Part shown: positions 55,328-64,000 of the stretch, in pieces
Numbering within the stretch: position 1 is the stretch's first letter
Layout of the letters: every line of letters begins with the position of its first letter
Source: Paludibacteraceae bacterium
GTDB lineage: Bacteria > Bacteroidota > Bacteroidia > Bacteroidales > Paludibacteraceae
Length of the DNA stretch: 64,000 bases
Direction: 5' to 3'
Assembly (NCBI GenBank): GCA_017477325.1
Contig: JAFUWV010000002.1
Span: 124,001-188,000, forward strand
Program-made: the position numbers and the translations under genes
Notes under the pieces: generated by a model
What the model was told of the DNA's origin: nothing
Seen by the model: only the letters and a program-made list of their open reading frames with translations
Database searches by the model: none

Positions 55328-56287
55328 TTACTCAGCAGAGTCTATGCCTCCTTCGTCTAGTAACTTATGGATTTCGCCCTCTTGTTTAAGTCTGAGGAGT
55401 TTTCTTATCAGATATACTCCTAATGCAGTGAGTATGATACTTAGAATGCCGAGCCAAAGAGTGTCTCCCGTACCAAGAGCATCGATTTCATCAACATTTT
55501 TGCCCTGCATATAATATATATTATAAAGTATCACAGCCATCGCGTTATTTGTGAAGTGCGCCAGTATAGGTAGCCATAATGAGCCTGACCATAGTAGCAG
55601 GTATCCGAACAATACTCCCAATAGCATACGAGGAACAAAACCATAGAACTGAAAGTGTATAGCGGAGAATAATATTGCACTTACCCAAACAGCCACATGT
55701 TGCTTCGTGTTGGGAGAATTATTCGAGGTTGAAATACTACTTGTCCCCTTATACATCATTTGCTGCAAAGTGCCGCGGAACAGTGTCTCTTCACTTAGTG
55801 CTGGGAGCAGTGCCATTAGTAGAAGATTATAGAGAAGCACCCACACGTTGTCAGCTCTTATGAATTGCTCAGTTAGTGCCGCTGCAGCCTCTTCCTGACT
55901 CTTCATTAATTCTTCAAGCCCGCTTAAGAAGTCCGGTAGTACCATTTTCTCATTCCATGAAGCAAGCAGATTTACGGCAGGAGAAGCAACTAAAATCAAT
56001 ACAAACACTGCCAACCCTTCTTTCCATCCCACTTTTTTGTCCATACTAAGCCATGTCCACGGTTTTTCGCTCCATATATATGCACTTGCCAGACACGGAA
56101 GTATAAATGTACCTACTGTCTGCAACATCTGCATCACTTTCAGTGAATTAACACTCTGATTTCCTCCGAAACATAATGCCCACACACCCATTGCGAGCAA
56201 AGTGAAAAGCAACATCAATGCAAGAAGAAGCAGCACCTTCCACACGGCACTGCTCTCCTGCATCTTTCCTTTTATTGAACGGCTCAT
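55328..56287 (-). CDS. CPBP-family intramembrane metalloprotease
   Basis: A 319-residue membrane protein of the CAAX protease/bacteriocin-processing (Abi) family, with about eight hydrophobic segments. The family motifs are LSEETLFRGTLQQM (EExxxR with both Glu), FSAIHFQFYGFVPRMLLGVL and the C-terminal ILAHFTNNAMAVI. The start at 56287 overlaps the pntB stop by 4 bases (ATGA), so it is translationally coupled to the transhydrogenase operon. The substrate is unknown. Confidence 0.88.
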   Translation of the reverse strand: MSRSIKGKMQESSAVWKVLLLLALMLLFTLLAMGVWALCFGGNQSVNSLKVMQMLQTVGTFILPCLASAYIWSEKPWTWLSMDKKVGWKEGLAVFVLILVASPAVNLLASWNEKMVLPDFLSGLEELMKSQEEAAAALTEQFIRADNVWVLLYNLLLMALLPALSEETLFRGTLQQMMYKGTSSISTSNNSPNTKQHVAVWVSAILFSAIHFQFYGFVPRMLLGVLFGYLLLWSGSLWLPILAHFTNNAMAVILYNIYYMQGKNVDEIDALGTGDTLWLGILSIILTALGVYLIRKLLRLKQEGEIHKLLDEGGIDSAE

Positions 56288-57804
56288 AATGCTTTCAGTA
56301 GTTCCATCAATGTCTCTTTTGCATCGCCAAGGCACAAGTAGACACCTTGTTTGCGGCTATAAAGAGGATTTTCTACTCCTGCGTATCCGGGTTTAAGGTC
56401 GTAGTTGCATACTATCACTTGCTTGGCTTCATCCACGTTCAGTACAGGCATTCCGTAAATAGGAGTTCCCTCTGCATTGCGTGCAGCAGGATTAAGAACA
56501 TCGTTCGCTCCTATTACCACTACTGCATCGCATTGCTTGAAATCATCGTTGATGGCATCCATTTCATACAAATCATCGTAGGGAATATCTGCCTCTGCCA
56601 GCAATACATTCATGTGTCCTGGCATTCGACCTGCCACAGGGTGGATGGCAAAGCGCACGTGTGCTCCGTTCTGTGTCAGTCGGTCTGCAAGTTGTTTTAC
56701 TATATGCTGAGCTTGAGCCAATGCCATACCGTATCCGGGTACAATAATAACATCTTTTGCCTTGCGTAGCACATCGCTTGCTGTAGCTTCTGTTTTCTCT
56801 TCCTGAAGTCCTGAGGACACATTGACACCGCCCTTCAGTTGTGCCATCTCTTTGCGAAGTTCGCCTATCTCTGCCGTTAAGGAATTGATAGCATCAAGTA
56901 GTTGTTGTATTTCCATATCTGATAAGTTTGAGAATAGTTCTTCTAATGTTTCTGTTTTTGCAACCTTAGATGTTGAGGTGGGGGATTTTAGGTTTTTCTT
57001 CTTAAATAGTATATTGCTAAGACTGCGGTTCATGGCACGACACATAATCTGTGTAAGCAGCAAACCGCTGGCACCTACTATTCCTCCAACTGCCACAAGC
57101 AATATGTCTGATGTTGCCATACCAGCTATTGCACCTGCAACGCCTGACAGGGAGTTCAAAAGTGAGATAGTGATAGGCATATCAGCTCCGCCAACTCGTA
57201 TTGCAAATGCCCATCCTAATACTCCAGAAAATAATACTGCTGACAAGCATAACAATGTATTAGCACCATAGATACTGCCAAAAATCACAGATGAAACAGA
57301 AAGAATTAGTAGAAGCAAGGTCAGTAGGTTATGGTACTTCAGTTCTACAGGCAGTTGTGTGATACGTCTGTCAAGTTTCAGTGCAGCTACGATACTGCCC
57401 ACCAGTGTGAGGGTGCCAATGACTATTGCAATCAAGGCTGTCAGACGTGTGAAAACAGGATATGCATTCTCTTGTATGCCCCAGCCCATATAAATCATCA
57501 CCCCTACCAATGCTGAGGCACCTCCGCCTAAGCCATTGAAACATGCCACTACTTGAGGCATCTCTATCATCTTGGCTTTATAGGCTATCACGCCTCCGCC
57601 AAGTGAGCCAATAATCAGTGGAGTCCAGACGGAAAACAAATTGATAATCCCGACGAACCACATTGTCATTATAACTGCTGCCAGAATTGCAAACGCAGAG
57701 AGTATATTACCCCAAGCGGCCGTCTTAACCTTGCTCATCATCGCTATACCGCAGAGCACCAGTAGTGCAAGTACTGCACTTATTATTATCTGCGCCACAG
57801 TCAT
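56284..57804 (-). CDS. pntB: NAD(P) transhydrogenase subunit beta
   Basis: PntB carries part of the proton channel and the NADP(H)-binding domain III of the proton-translocating transhydrogenase. Residues 1-265 hold about nine membrane helices. Domain III (from about 348) reads VIIVPGYGMALAQAQHIVKQ, HPVAGRMPGHMNVLLAEA and VVIGANDVLNPAA, as in the family. Odd feature: residues about 268-345 form a long linker with a predicted coiled coil (LEELFSNLSDMEIQQLLDAI...), making the protein 506 residues against about 460 in E. coli. Confidence 0.96.
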   Translation of the reverse strand: MTVAQIIISAVLALLVLCGIAMMSKVKTAAWGNILSAFAILAAVIMTMWFVGIINLFSVWTPLIIGSLGGGVIAYKAKMIEMPQVVACFNGLGGGASALVGVMIYMGWGIQENAYPVFTRLTALIAIVIGTLTLVGSIVAALKLDRRITQLPVELKYHNLLTLLLLILSVSSVIFGSIYGANTLLCLSAVLFSGVLGWAFAIRVGGADMPITISLLNSLSGVAGAIAGMATSDILLVAVGGIVGASGLLLTQIMCRAMNRSLSNILFKKKNLKSPTSTSKVAKTETLEELFSNLSDMEIQQLLDAINSLTAEIGELRKEMAQLKGGVNVSSGLQEEKTEATASDVLRKAKDVIIVPGYGMALAQAQHIVKQLADRLTQNGAHVRFAIHPVAGRMPGHMNVLLAEADIPYDDLYEMDAINDDFKQCDAVVVIGANDVLNPAARNAEGTPIYGMPVLNVDEAKQVIVCNYDLKPGYAGVENPLYSRKQGVYLCLGDAKETLMELLKAL

Positions 57805-58103
57805 TGTTTCTGCTTCTTTTGTTTGAACATTCGTAGCATCCTGTGTGTAATGGCAAATCCGCCAACAACGTTGATGGCAGCCAGTCCTACACCTATACTG
57901 CCTATCAGCATTGCAACCTTGCCTTCACCAAGTAGTGCAGCAATGCCTGTAGCTGTCAATGCTCCTACTATTGTCACACCCGATAATGCATTCATTCCTG
58001 ACATCAACGGAGTGTGAAGAAGACTTGGTACGCGACGGATAATGAAATATCCTGCCAACGTGCTTACTACGAATACTCCTAATAATATAAGCGGATGAAT
58101 CAT
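57801..58103 (-). CDS. NAD(P) transhydrogenase alpha subunit, membrane part
   Basis: The 100-residue membrane half of the alpha subunit (PntA2 or PntAB) with three hydrophobic segments; LHTPLMSGMNALSGVTIVGA is the family signature of the channel helix region. It overlaps pntA1 and pntB by 4 bases at each end. Three-gene transhydrogenases are the usual form in many bacteria. Confidence 0.95.
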   Translation of the reverse strand: MIHPLILLGVFVVSTLAGYFIIRRVPSLLHTPLMSGMNALSGVTIVGALTATGIAALLGEGKVAMLIGSIGVGLAAINVVGGFAITHRMLRMFKQKKQKQ

Positions 58104-59257
58104 ATTCCCATTGCTTTTCTTGCACCTGCATGCACCAGTTCGCCGTCATGGCAAACCAAACTTTTGGCAATCACTTCGTCTTGCAGGTTCAGTTCTATTT
58201 TATCATCTTTGACCATATAGTGCACAAGGTTGTACATGTTGTTGGAGAACATCCATGTTGAGGATGTCGGCAATTCACCGGGGATATTCTTTACACCTAT
58301 CAGCGTTACACCGTGTTTCATTTCTATGTCGCCCTTAGGAGTGATATCACAGTTTCCTCCTTGGTCTATAGCTATATCTACGATTACAGAACCTCGTTTC
58401 ATACCTTTCACGGTATCTTCTGTAATGATTATTGGAGGCAACTCTCCCGGTACCAAAACCGAGCAGAATACGATGTCCATTTGCTGTATGGTCTCTTTTA
58501 AAGCTTCTCTTTCTGCAGCCAACACGTCAGCAGGGAGTGCTTTTGCATAGCCGCCTTCACCTATTGCCAGTTCAGCCGGAACTCCTGTCTCTATTATCTT
58601 TGCGCCAAGCGACATGGCGTTCTCTGCTGCCATCGGACGGATGTCTGCAGCATATGTTACCGCACCTAAGCGTTTTGCTGTAGCTAAGGCTTGCAATCCT
58701 GCCACACCAACACCTATCACCATCACTTTAGCTGGTTCAATCTTACCCACAGCCGTAAACATCTGAGGTATAAAGCGGGTCATGTGACTTGCAGCCATAA
58801 GTATTCCTTTGTAACCTGCACATGTGGACATTGATGTGAGTGCATCCATAGACTGCGCACGTGAAATTCGAGGAATGCAGTCCAACGTGAATGCAGTCAC
58901 GCCCTTGGCAGTCAGTTTCTTCACCATCTCATGGTTGACAGGCGAAGCAGGGTGAATGAAAGTAATCAAATATTGCCCCTTATGCATCATATCCACTTCG
59001 TGCTTCTGCTTTTCTTCGTTGAAAAGGGGTTCTTTGACCTTCAGGATAAGTTCTGCCTCAGCGTATATCTGCTCAGCATCTGCCACCATACGTGCACCAG
59101 CCTGCATGTAGTCGGTGTCATCATAAAGCGCACCCTCGCCGGCATGATTTTCTACTAAAACGGTAAAACCGTCTTTTACAAACTTGCACACCGTCTCAGG
59201 AGTGCATGCTACACGACGCTCGCCGTGCATAATCTCTTTTGGTATTCCGATAATCAT
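58100..59257 (-). CDS. NAD(P) transhydrogenase alpha subunit, NAD-binding part
   Basis: The soluble NAD(H)-binding domain I of transhydrogenase (PntA1 or PntAA), related to alanine dehydrogenase. Visible motifs are IGIPKEIMHGERRVACTPE at the N-terminus, AAKRLGA-type Rossmann sequence around VMVIGVGVAGLQALATAKRL, and IVDIAIDQGGNCD. The length is 385 residues with the start at 59257 (MIIGIPKEI); upstream in-frame residues to 59296 run into the promoter and were rejected. It leads an operon of four overlapping genes. Confidence 0.95.
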   Translation of the reverse strand: MIIGIPKEIMHGERRVACTPETVCKFVKDGFTVLVENHAGEGALYDDTDYMQAGARMVADAEQIYAEAELILKVKEPLFNEEKQKHEVDMMHKGQYLITFIHPASPVNHEMVKKLTAKGVTAFTLDCIPRISRAQSMDALTSMSTCAGYKGILMAASHMTRFIPQMFTAVGKIEPAKVMVIGVGVAGLQALATAKRLGAVTYAADIRPMAAENAMSLGAKIIETGVPAELAIGEGGYAKALPADVLAAEREALKETIQQMDIVFCSVLVPGELPPIIITEDTVKGMKRGSVIVDIAIDQGGNCDITPKGDIEMKHGVTLIGVKNIPGELPTSSTWMFSNNMYNLVHYMVKDDKIELNLQDEVIAKSLVCHDGELVHAGARKAMGI

Positions 59258-59282
59258 AAGGCTATTTAAATAAAAACATCTG

Positions 59283-59290
59283 CAAAGGTA
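59283..59290 (-). promoter_or_regulatory. -7 promoter box of the transhydrogenase operon
   Basis: TACCTTTG on the minus strand, 25 bases upstream of the ATG at 59257; the -33 box is not clear. Confidence 0.55.
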
Positions 59291-59421
59291 CAACAATTAT
59301 TAGAAACAGAAAATATGTTTTTAGACATAAAGTAAGGCCACAAAACATTTGGGCATCTTCATGTTTATATAATAAATATAAGAATTTTAGTTAAATATTA
59401 TTGAGGTCTTTATACAATCTT

Positions 59422-61956
59422 TTACTGTGGATCCACGTCCACTTGTATCACTGCCGACTTGCCTTCTGTACTCACTCTTATCTGTTGTATCTGTTTCAAA
59501 ACAAGCTGCTTGGCTTTATAGAAAGGAGCATCGTTTTCTATTTTTAGCAGTATCTGACGCAGATACATGTTCTTCACCTTGCTTATTGCAGGCTGCATTA
59601 CACGGGAGCATCTGCGTGTAAACACAATACTTAACTGCTTTTGGAGCATTTGGGACACTTTTTCCACTTTGGCCGCATCGCGATGCTTTATCGTGAGCAG
59701 TATCAACCGATAGAAAGGGGGATATTTGAAGTCTTCCCGTTCTCTAATCTGACTTTTATAGAAAGAAAGATAATCGTGCTCTGCTACATACTTGAGTATT
59801 TTGTTCTCTGGGTTATTTGTTTGTATGAGGACTTCTCCCTGTTCATGTTTTCTTCCTGCCCGACCGCTGACTTGCTCCAGCATCTGATATGCACGTTCAT
59901 AACTGCGGAAGTCTGGTTGGTTCATCAGGCTGTCGGCACTCAGTACTGCCACTGTGCTCACATCATCGAAATGTAATCCCTTGGTTATCATTTGTGTGCC
60001 AACAAGTATGTCTATCTTGTGAGTTGCAATGTCGTCAATTATTCTCTGGTAACTATATTTGCTGCGGGTAGTGTCAAGATCCATGCGTGCAATACGTACT
60101 TGTGGGAACAACTCTTGCAATTCGTCTTCTATCTTCTCAGTGCCTGTTCCGTGATCAGTTAGTGTTGCTTCACCACATGCAGGGCAGCGGGCAGGAACAA
60201 CTGTCGTGTAGCCGCAGTAATGACATACAAGTGTACCCCGCCTCTTATGAAGTGTCAGACTTACATCGCAGTTCGGACATTTCGGAACGTAGGCACACTG
60301 CTTGCACTCAATCCATGGAGCATAGCCACGACGGTTTTGAAACACCAGCACTTGCTTGTTTTTCTCGAGTTCAGCACTGATTCTCTCTATCATTGGGTCA
60401 GCAAAATGACCATACATCTCTTTTCTGCGATAATGCTCTTTAGTATCGATAATTGTAATGTGCGGCATTTGAATATTCTTATGCCGTTGATTTAGCGAAA
60501 CCAGTCCGTATTTGCCCGTTTGAGCATAATAGTATGTTTCAATAGACGGAGTGGCTGTGCCAAGTAGAGTCTTGCAATCAAACAATTTAGCCAGCACAAT
60601 TGCAACGTTTCTGCCGTGATAGCGGGGAGCAGGATCTTGTTGCTTGTAACTGTTGTCATGCTCTTCGTCTACAATCACCAATCCTAAATGTTTATAGGGT
60701 AAAAACAATGCAGAGCGCACACCGAGCACAACCTTGTATCTACCTTCAAGTATGTTTTGGTAGATTTCTATACGCTCATTATCGCTAAATCGTGAGTGAT
60801 ATACTCCAAGGTCACTGCCAAAAACTGCCAGAAGACGTTCTTGCAACTGTGTGGTGAGGGCTATCTCAGGCACCAAATATAAGACTTGCTTTCCATTCCG
60901 GATAATCTCTTGTATAAGGTTGATGTAAATTTCTGTTTTACCGCTGCCCGTCACCCCGTGAAGCAGGCAGATGTCGTGATGCTCCCACTCTGAGAAAATC
61001 TTCTTTTTTGTTTCTTCCTGCATCTCACTTAGAGGGTTGGCCTCTGCTGACTGTGTGACAACTGAAAGGCGCCGCTTTGGCAACATCTCTATAGTAAATA
61101 TATGTTTGTCAATAAGACTCTTGAGAGTAGAAGGCGATGCTCCTGTCAGTGATAATAGTTCCTCTTTCCTTAATTTTTGTTCATTATTCTTTAAACCTCC
61201 CTCCTTGCTTTTTGTTTCTTGTTGTGTAGTAAACTGCAGAAAGCGAAGGAGAAGTTGCTCTTGTTTTTTGGCTTTACAGAGCGAGTCAAGAATAGTTTGC
61301 AATTGACTTTCTTTTTTTATCTTGTCGCTGAGTTTGATCCATGTCTCCATTTTCGGTTTATATTTATCTTCCACCTGTTCGCCGATAATAATAGCACCTT
61401 TTTCTTGTAATTTTTTGATAGGAGAGATGACGGAGGTAATACCTAAGTTTTTTCCTATTTCATCGAGAGTTTTCTCTTTGCCATCGGAGAGTATGTCAAG
61501 TATATGTTGTTGTGTTTGTGAAAGTCGTTCCAAGGTAATGTAGTCTGGATTGATAGCGATGTGTGTCTCGCTTTCAAGTCGTAGAGCGGTGGGTAGTGCA
61601 GCTCTCATCACTTCACCCAACGTACACATGTAATAGTCTGCAATCCATTGCCAAAGTTGTAGCTGTTCTTTTGTGACTATGGGGCTGTCATCAAGAAAGC
61701 ATATTGCGTCTTTTATGCTTACATTATTGCTTATTGGTTCATTGTGCTTTGCAACAATGATTCCCGTCATAATCTTTCTCTTTCCTATCGGTACAAGCAC
61801 TCGCCTACCTACCATTGCTGTTTCTGAGACACTTTCAGCAGTGGTTATATCATCCGTATCGTTGCCTTCATATTCAAGTATTTCCTTGTTGGAATCGGGA
61901 ATGTTGTATGTCAACACTCCTTCTACAGCCAGTGGAAGAACGATATCATAAAGCAT
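59422..61956 (-). CDS. priA: Primosomal replication protein N' (PriA helicase)
   Basis: PriA restarts collapsed replication forks by recognising D-loops and loading the helicase. The N-terminal DNA-binding domain is followed by the helicase core: Walker A GVTGSGKTEIY (about 336-346), DEEHD box, and GTQMITKGLHFDDV. The zinc-binding insert is complete (CKQCAYVPKCPNCD ... CHYCGY ... CPACGE). At 844 residues it is longer than the E. coli protein (732), with extra acidic residues near 30-45 and a longer linker around 245-260. It begins 35 bases after tdk. Confidence 0.97.
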   Translation of the reverse strand: MLYDIVLPLAVEGVLTYNIPDSNKEILEYEGNDTDDITTAESVSETAMVGRRVLVPIGKRKIMTGIIVAKHNEPISNNVSIKDAICFLDDSPIVTKEQLQLWQWIADYYMCTLGEVMRAALPTALRLESETHIAINPDYITLERLSQTQQHILDILSDGKEKTLDEIGKNLGITSVISPIKKLQEKGAIIIGEQVEDKYKPKMETWIKLSDKIKKESQLQTILDSLCKAKKQEQLLLRFLQFTTQQETKSKEGGLKNNEQKLRKEELLSLTGASPSTLKSLIDKHIFTIEMLPKRRLSVVTQSAEANPLSEMQEETKKKIFSEWEHHDICLLHGVTGSGKTEIYINLIQEIIRNGKQVLYLVPEIALTTQLQERLLAVFGSDLGVYHSRFSDNERIEIYQNILEGRYKVVLGVRSALFLPYKHLGLVIVDEEHDNSYKQQDPAPRYHGRNVAIVLAKLFDCKTLLGTATPSIETYYYAQTGKYGLVSLNQRHKNIQMPHITIIDTKEHYRRKEMYGHFADPMIERISAELEKNKQVLVFQNRRGYAPWIECKQCAYVPKCPNCDVSLTLHKRRGTLVCHYCGYTTVVPARCPACGEATLTDHGTGTEKIEDELQELFPQVRIARMDLDTTRSKYSYQRIIDDIATHKIDILVGTQMITKGLHFDDVSTVAVLSADSLMNQPDFRSYERAYQMLEQVSGRAGRKHEQGEVLIQTNNPENKILKYVAEHDYLSFYKSQIREREDFKYPPFYRLILLTIKHRDAAKVEKVSQMLQKQLSIVFTRRCSRVMQPAISKVKNMYLRQILLKIENDAPFYKAKQLVLKQIQQIRVSTEGKSAVIQVDVDPQ

Positions 61957-61991
61957 ATGAAAAAACGGAAATGTTCGACAGGTTTGTCAAG

Positions 61992-62582
61992 TTATTCTTC
62001 AGCCTCTTTTATTGCCTTCTCATAGCAGTGGCGGCACAGGGGTTCATATTTCTCGGTTTCACCGAGTAATACACGCTTTTCTGAATTAACTAGACGGTGT
62101 GAGACGTAGGCAAGGTCGCCGCAGTGAACACAGATGGCATGAGTTTTATATACATCTTCTGCTATGGCAAGCAGAGCCGGCATCGGACCGAATGGGACAC
62201 CCTTGTAGTCCATGTCAAGGCCTGCCACTATTACTCTTATCCCTCTGTTGGCAAGTTCATTGCACACATCAACAATGCCCATATCGAAAAACTGTGCCTC
62301 ATCTATGCCTACTACATCCACATCGTTGGCAAGAAGAAGTATGCTGCTTGAACTCTCCACAGGGGTGGATTGTATCACACGCTTGTCATGACTTACCACG
62401 TCTTCTTCCGAATATCTGACATCTATCGCAGGTTTGAATATCTCTACCCGCAACTTGGCAAATTGGGCACGTTTCATACGGCGAATAAGTTCCTCTGTCT
62501 TACCCGAAAACATGCTACCGCATACTACTTCTATACTGCCTCTGCGCAGACGTGGACCTTGAGTGTCTCTTTCAGAAAACAT
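61992..62582 (-). CDS. tdk: Thymidine kinase
   Basis: Phosphorylates thymidine in pyrimidine salvage. It is a type II thymidine kinase of 196 residues: P-loop [15 protein letters not shown], Walker B DEAQFFD, the lasso region with zinc cysteines ICVHCG and CRHCYE, and [14 protein letters not shown]. It is probably co-transcribed with priA. The promoter at 62668-62699 gives a leader of about 80 bases. Confidence 0.97.
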   Translation of the reverse strand: MFSERDTQGPRLRRGSIEVVCGSMFSGKTEELIRRMKRAQFAKLRVEIFKPAIDVRYSEEDVVSHDKRVIQSTPVESSSSILLLANDVDVVGIDEAQFFDMGIVDVCNELANRGIRVIVAGLDMDYKGVPFGPMPALLAIAEDVYKTHAICVHCGDLAYVSHRLVNSEKRVLLGETEKYEPLCRHCYEKAIKEAEE

Positions 62583-62667
62583 AATGAGTTGTTGTTTATA
62601 TGAGTATTGTGTGTATCATTAAAAACAAGGAAAATGCCCCCATTTTGCTATTTACTTGTTTGACTTG

Positions 62668-62699
62668 CAAAGATAAGAAATAATATTCAAATCCTCAAA
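62668..62699 (-). promoter_or_regulatory. Promoter for tdk
   Basis: On the minus strand, TATCTTTG (62668-62675) and TTTG (62696-62699) are exactly 20 bases apart. Confidence 0.75.
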
Positions 62700-62742
62700 T
62701 AGAAACATAGTCTTGTTAAAATTGTTGCATAGCGTTATCATT

Positions 62743-63906
62743 CTATAGTTCTTTCACAACTGATATTATTTTTCCGTCTGCCACTTCAGTAATTATCTCT
62801 TCTCCTGTTTGCAAGTCTTTGATACTTCTTATGATTTTTCCGTTAGCTCTTGCAACGGAATATCCTTTTCTGAATATATCTTCCGGTGAGAGCAAACTTA
62901 TAGTCTTTTCTGCTATGATGAGGCGGTTTTGTTGTGTTTGCAAAAAATGTTGTGTCCGGTGAAGAAATAGTAGTCGGAGTTTTTCCAGTCTGGCATTTTG
63001 AAAAGTAATCCGCTTGTCTGCAGTGGCAGCCAGACGTTTGTCCAAGTCCTTGAGTCTGTCTAACTGATGTTGCATGATGTCAGCAAAATACTCCGCTACT
63101 GCAGTCGGTGTCTTCAGACTTTTGTGTGCGACCATGTCAGCTACACTTATGTCTCTGGTGTGCCCGATGCCTGTGATGACGGGAAGGGGAAACTGAGCAA
63201 TATGGAGAGCTAATTCATAGTTGTCAAAGCAACTGAGGTCTGTGCTCGCACCACCTCCACGAATAATAACCACTGCATCATATCTCTCCATTTCATCGAA
63301 GATTCTCTGTAGTGCATTTGCTACCGATACGGCAGAACGATCGCCTTGCATGGTGGCAACATAAAGGTTTGTTGAGAAATAGAATCCGGATGATGACAAC
63401 TGATTGCAGAAGTCTTCATACCCTGCTGCGTCAGAAGAAGAAATAACAGCAATCCGCCGTGGAAGTGTGGGCAACTTCAACATTTGCTGCAGTTGTAGCA
63501 TACCTTCGCTCTCAAGCCTCTCTATAGTCCTTTTGCGTTGTAGAGCCAGTTCTCCCAATGTGTAACTTGGGTCTATTCCTGATATTTGCAAACTCAGGCC
63601 ATATACTGCATGAAATCTTACTTCTGCTTCAAAAAGCACTTGCATTCCTGCTGTCAGAGCTTGACCCGTCTCGTGGATAAAATATTGAGAGAGCATACTC
63701 CACAGGTTACTCCAGCATACAGCACGCATCTTTGCAGCCAGTATGCCTGTATTATCTGCTTTTTCCACCAACTCCATGTAGCAATGGCCACCATGTATAT
63801 TTATGCTGCTTATTTCAGCACGAACACGGTAGGTCTGACTCAACTCTGACTCTATCACTCCCCCAAGCAGACTGCATAACTCCTGAAGTGAATAACTCTC
63901 TTGCAT
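62743..63906 (-). CDS. xseA: Exodeoxyribonuclease VII large subunit
   Basis: The catalytic subunit of the single-strand-specific exonuclease VII used in repair and mutation avoidance. The N-terminal OB-fold (VRAEISSINIHGGHCYMELV) and the catalytic domain are recognisable (RIAVISSSDAAGYEDF, VIIRGGGASTDLSCFDNYEL, TGIGHTRDISVADMVAHKSL). The C-terminal coiled coil ends with FRKGYSVARANGKII. The length of 387 residues is on the short side but complete. xseB is not adjacent here; an 86-base spacer upstream opens toward the window edge. Confidence 0.96.
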   Translation of the reverse strand: MQESYSLQELCSLLGGVIESELSQTYRVRAEISSINIHGGHCYMELVEKADNTGILAAKMRAVCWSNLWSMLSQYFIHETGQALTAGMQVLFEAEVRFHAVYGLSLQISGIDPSYTLGELALQRKRTIERLESEGMLQLQQMLKLPTLPRRIAVISSSDAAGYEDFCNQLSSSGFYFSTNLYVATMQGDRSAVSVANALQRIFDEMERYDAVVIIRGGGASTDLSCFDNYELALHIAQFPLPVITGIGHTRDISVADMVAHKSLKTPTAVAEYFADIMQHQLDRLKDLDKRLAATADKRITFQNARLEKLRLLFLHRTQHFLQTQQNRLIIAEKTISLLSPEDIFRKGYSVARANGKIIRSIKDLQTGEEIITEVADGKIISVVKEL

Positions 63907-63926
63907 AATGTCATTCTTTTGACTTG

Positions 63927-63957
63927 CAAAATTACGCTAAGTTTCGAGAATATCAAA
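63927..63957 (-). promoter_or_regulatory. Promoter for xseA
   Basis: On the minus strand, TAATTTTG (63927-63934) and TTTG (63954-63957) are 19 bases apart, 20 bases before the ATG at 63906. Confidence 0.7.
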
Positions 63958-63962
63958 ATTTT

Positions 63963-63993
63963 TTTGATATAATAAAAAAATACACTAACTTTG
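63963..63993 (+). promoter_or_regulatory. Promoter for a rightward gene beyond the window
   Basis: TTTG (63963-63966) and TAACTTTG (63986-63993) are 19 bases apart; the gene it serves starts outside the window. It is back to back with the xseA promoter. Confidence 0.65.
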
Positions 63994-64000
63994 CAAGGTC

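Noticed and set aside
56650-56665. CACGTG core inside pntB as a second parS
   Set aside because: The flanking bases (GCGCACGTGTGCTC) do not fit TGTTNCACGTGNAACA; it is a chance hexamer in coding sequence. The same holds for CACGTG near 15415 and 58858.

Overview
The window is chromosomal DNA of a Bacteroidales bacterium, most like the Prevotellaceae/Muribaculaceae/Bacteroidaceae group; the species cannot be named from sequence alone. Several signals agree. Most upstream regions carry the Bacteroidetes sigma factor promoter (TTTG or TTG, about 20 bases, then TAnnTTTG), and purine-rich Shine-Dalgarno boxes are absent. There are many lipoproteins with acidic residues after the lipid-bearing Cys. 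Type IX secretion is represented by a PorW/SprE-like lipoprotein and a gingipain-family (C25) peptidase with a C-terminal sorting domain. The window also has BACON-like domains, a reverse rubrerythrin and a GH77 enzyme with tandem starch-binding domains. No rRNA, tRNA, CRISPR array, insertion sequence or prophage was seen.

Layout. 1-128: 5' end of a leftward secreted-protein gene. 0.3-6.2 kb: GH2 beta-galactosidase and, convergent to it across a strong bidirectional terminator, 4-alpha-glucanotransferase. 6.3-8.8 kb: leftward gtrA-like, flippase-like (UPF0104) and membrane AraC regulator genes, divergent from rsmA and corA. 11-18.4 kb: a leftward AT-rich accessory block with two lipoproteins of unknown function, an S41-like lipoprotein, the C25 peptidase, a small secreted DUF3244-like protein and a membrane TPR regulator. 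18.4-28.6 kb: a long leftward run mreB-mreC-mreD-mrdA-rodA-mnmG-apt-uvrC (cell elongation machinery, then tRNA modification, purine salvage and repair), with a consensus parS site between apt and mnmG. 28.7-34.6 kb: recO, an outer-membrane barrel, nadA, miaB, a small membrane protein with a structured leader, greA and a HIT protein. 34.6-42.8 kb: an outer-membrane barrel/TPR gene pair, rubrerythrin, vanZ-like, gpmI and smpB. 43-45.7 kb: a second accessory spot with a BACON-like lipoprotein and a second S41-like lipoprotein. 45.7-55.3 kb: a helix-hairpin-helix membrane protein, then rightward sirtuin, DUF4015 hydrolase, tsaB, galK, galM and porW/sprE. 55.3-63.9 kb: a CPBP protease and the three-gene transhydrogenase pntA1-pntA2-pntB as a fully overlapping operon, then priA, tdk and xseA, all leftward. 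The last bases hold a promoter for a rightward gene outside the window.

How the genes fit together. LacZ releases galactose, which GalM and GalK feed into the Leloir pathway, and MalQ handles maltodextrins. The mre/mrd genes form the rod-shape elongasome. PorW/SprE would serve the secretion route that the C25 peptidase's sorting domain points to.

The less ordinary content lies in three layers. First, the secreted-peptidase accessory block and its S41-like paralogue 32 kb away. Second, small DNA signals: parS, a palindromic face-to-face promoter pair, overlapping divergent promoters, near-leaderless genes and an oriC-like AT-rich spacer. Third, short tandem repeats at gene junctions: heptamers that carry stop codons next to rsmA, gpmI and smpB, and a three-copy dispersed element built from TNWAAGC units at 10-11 base spacing.
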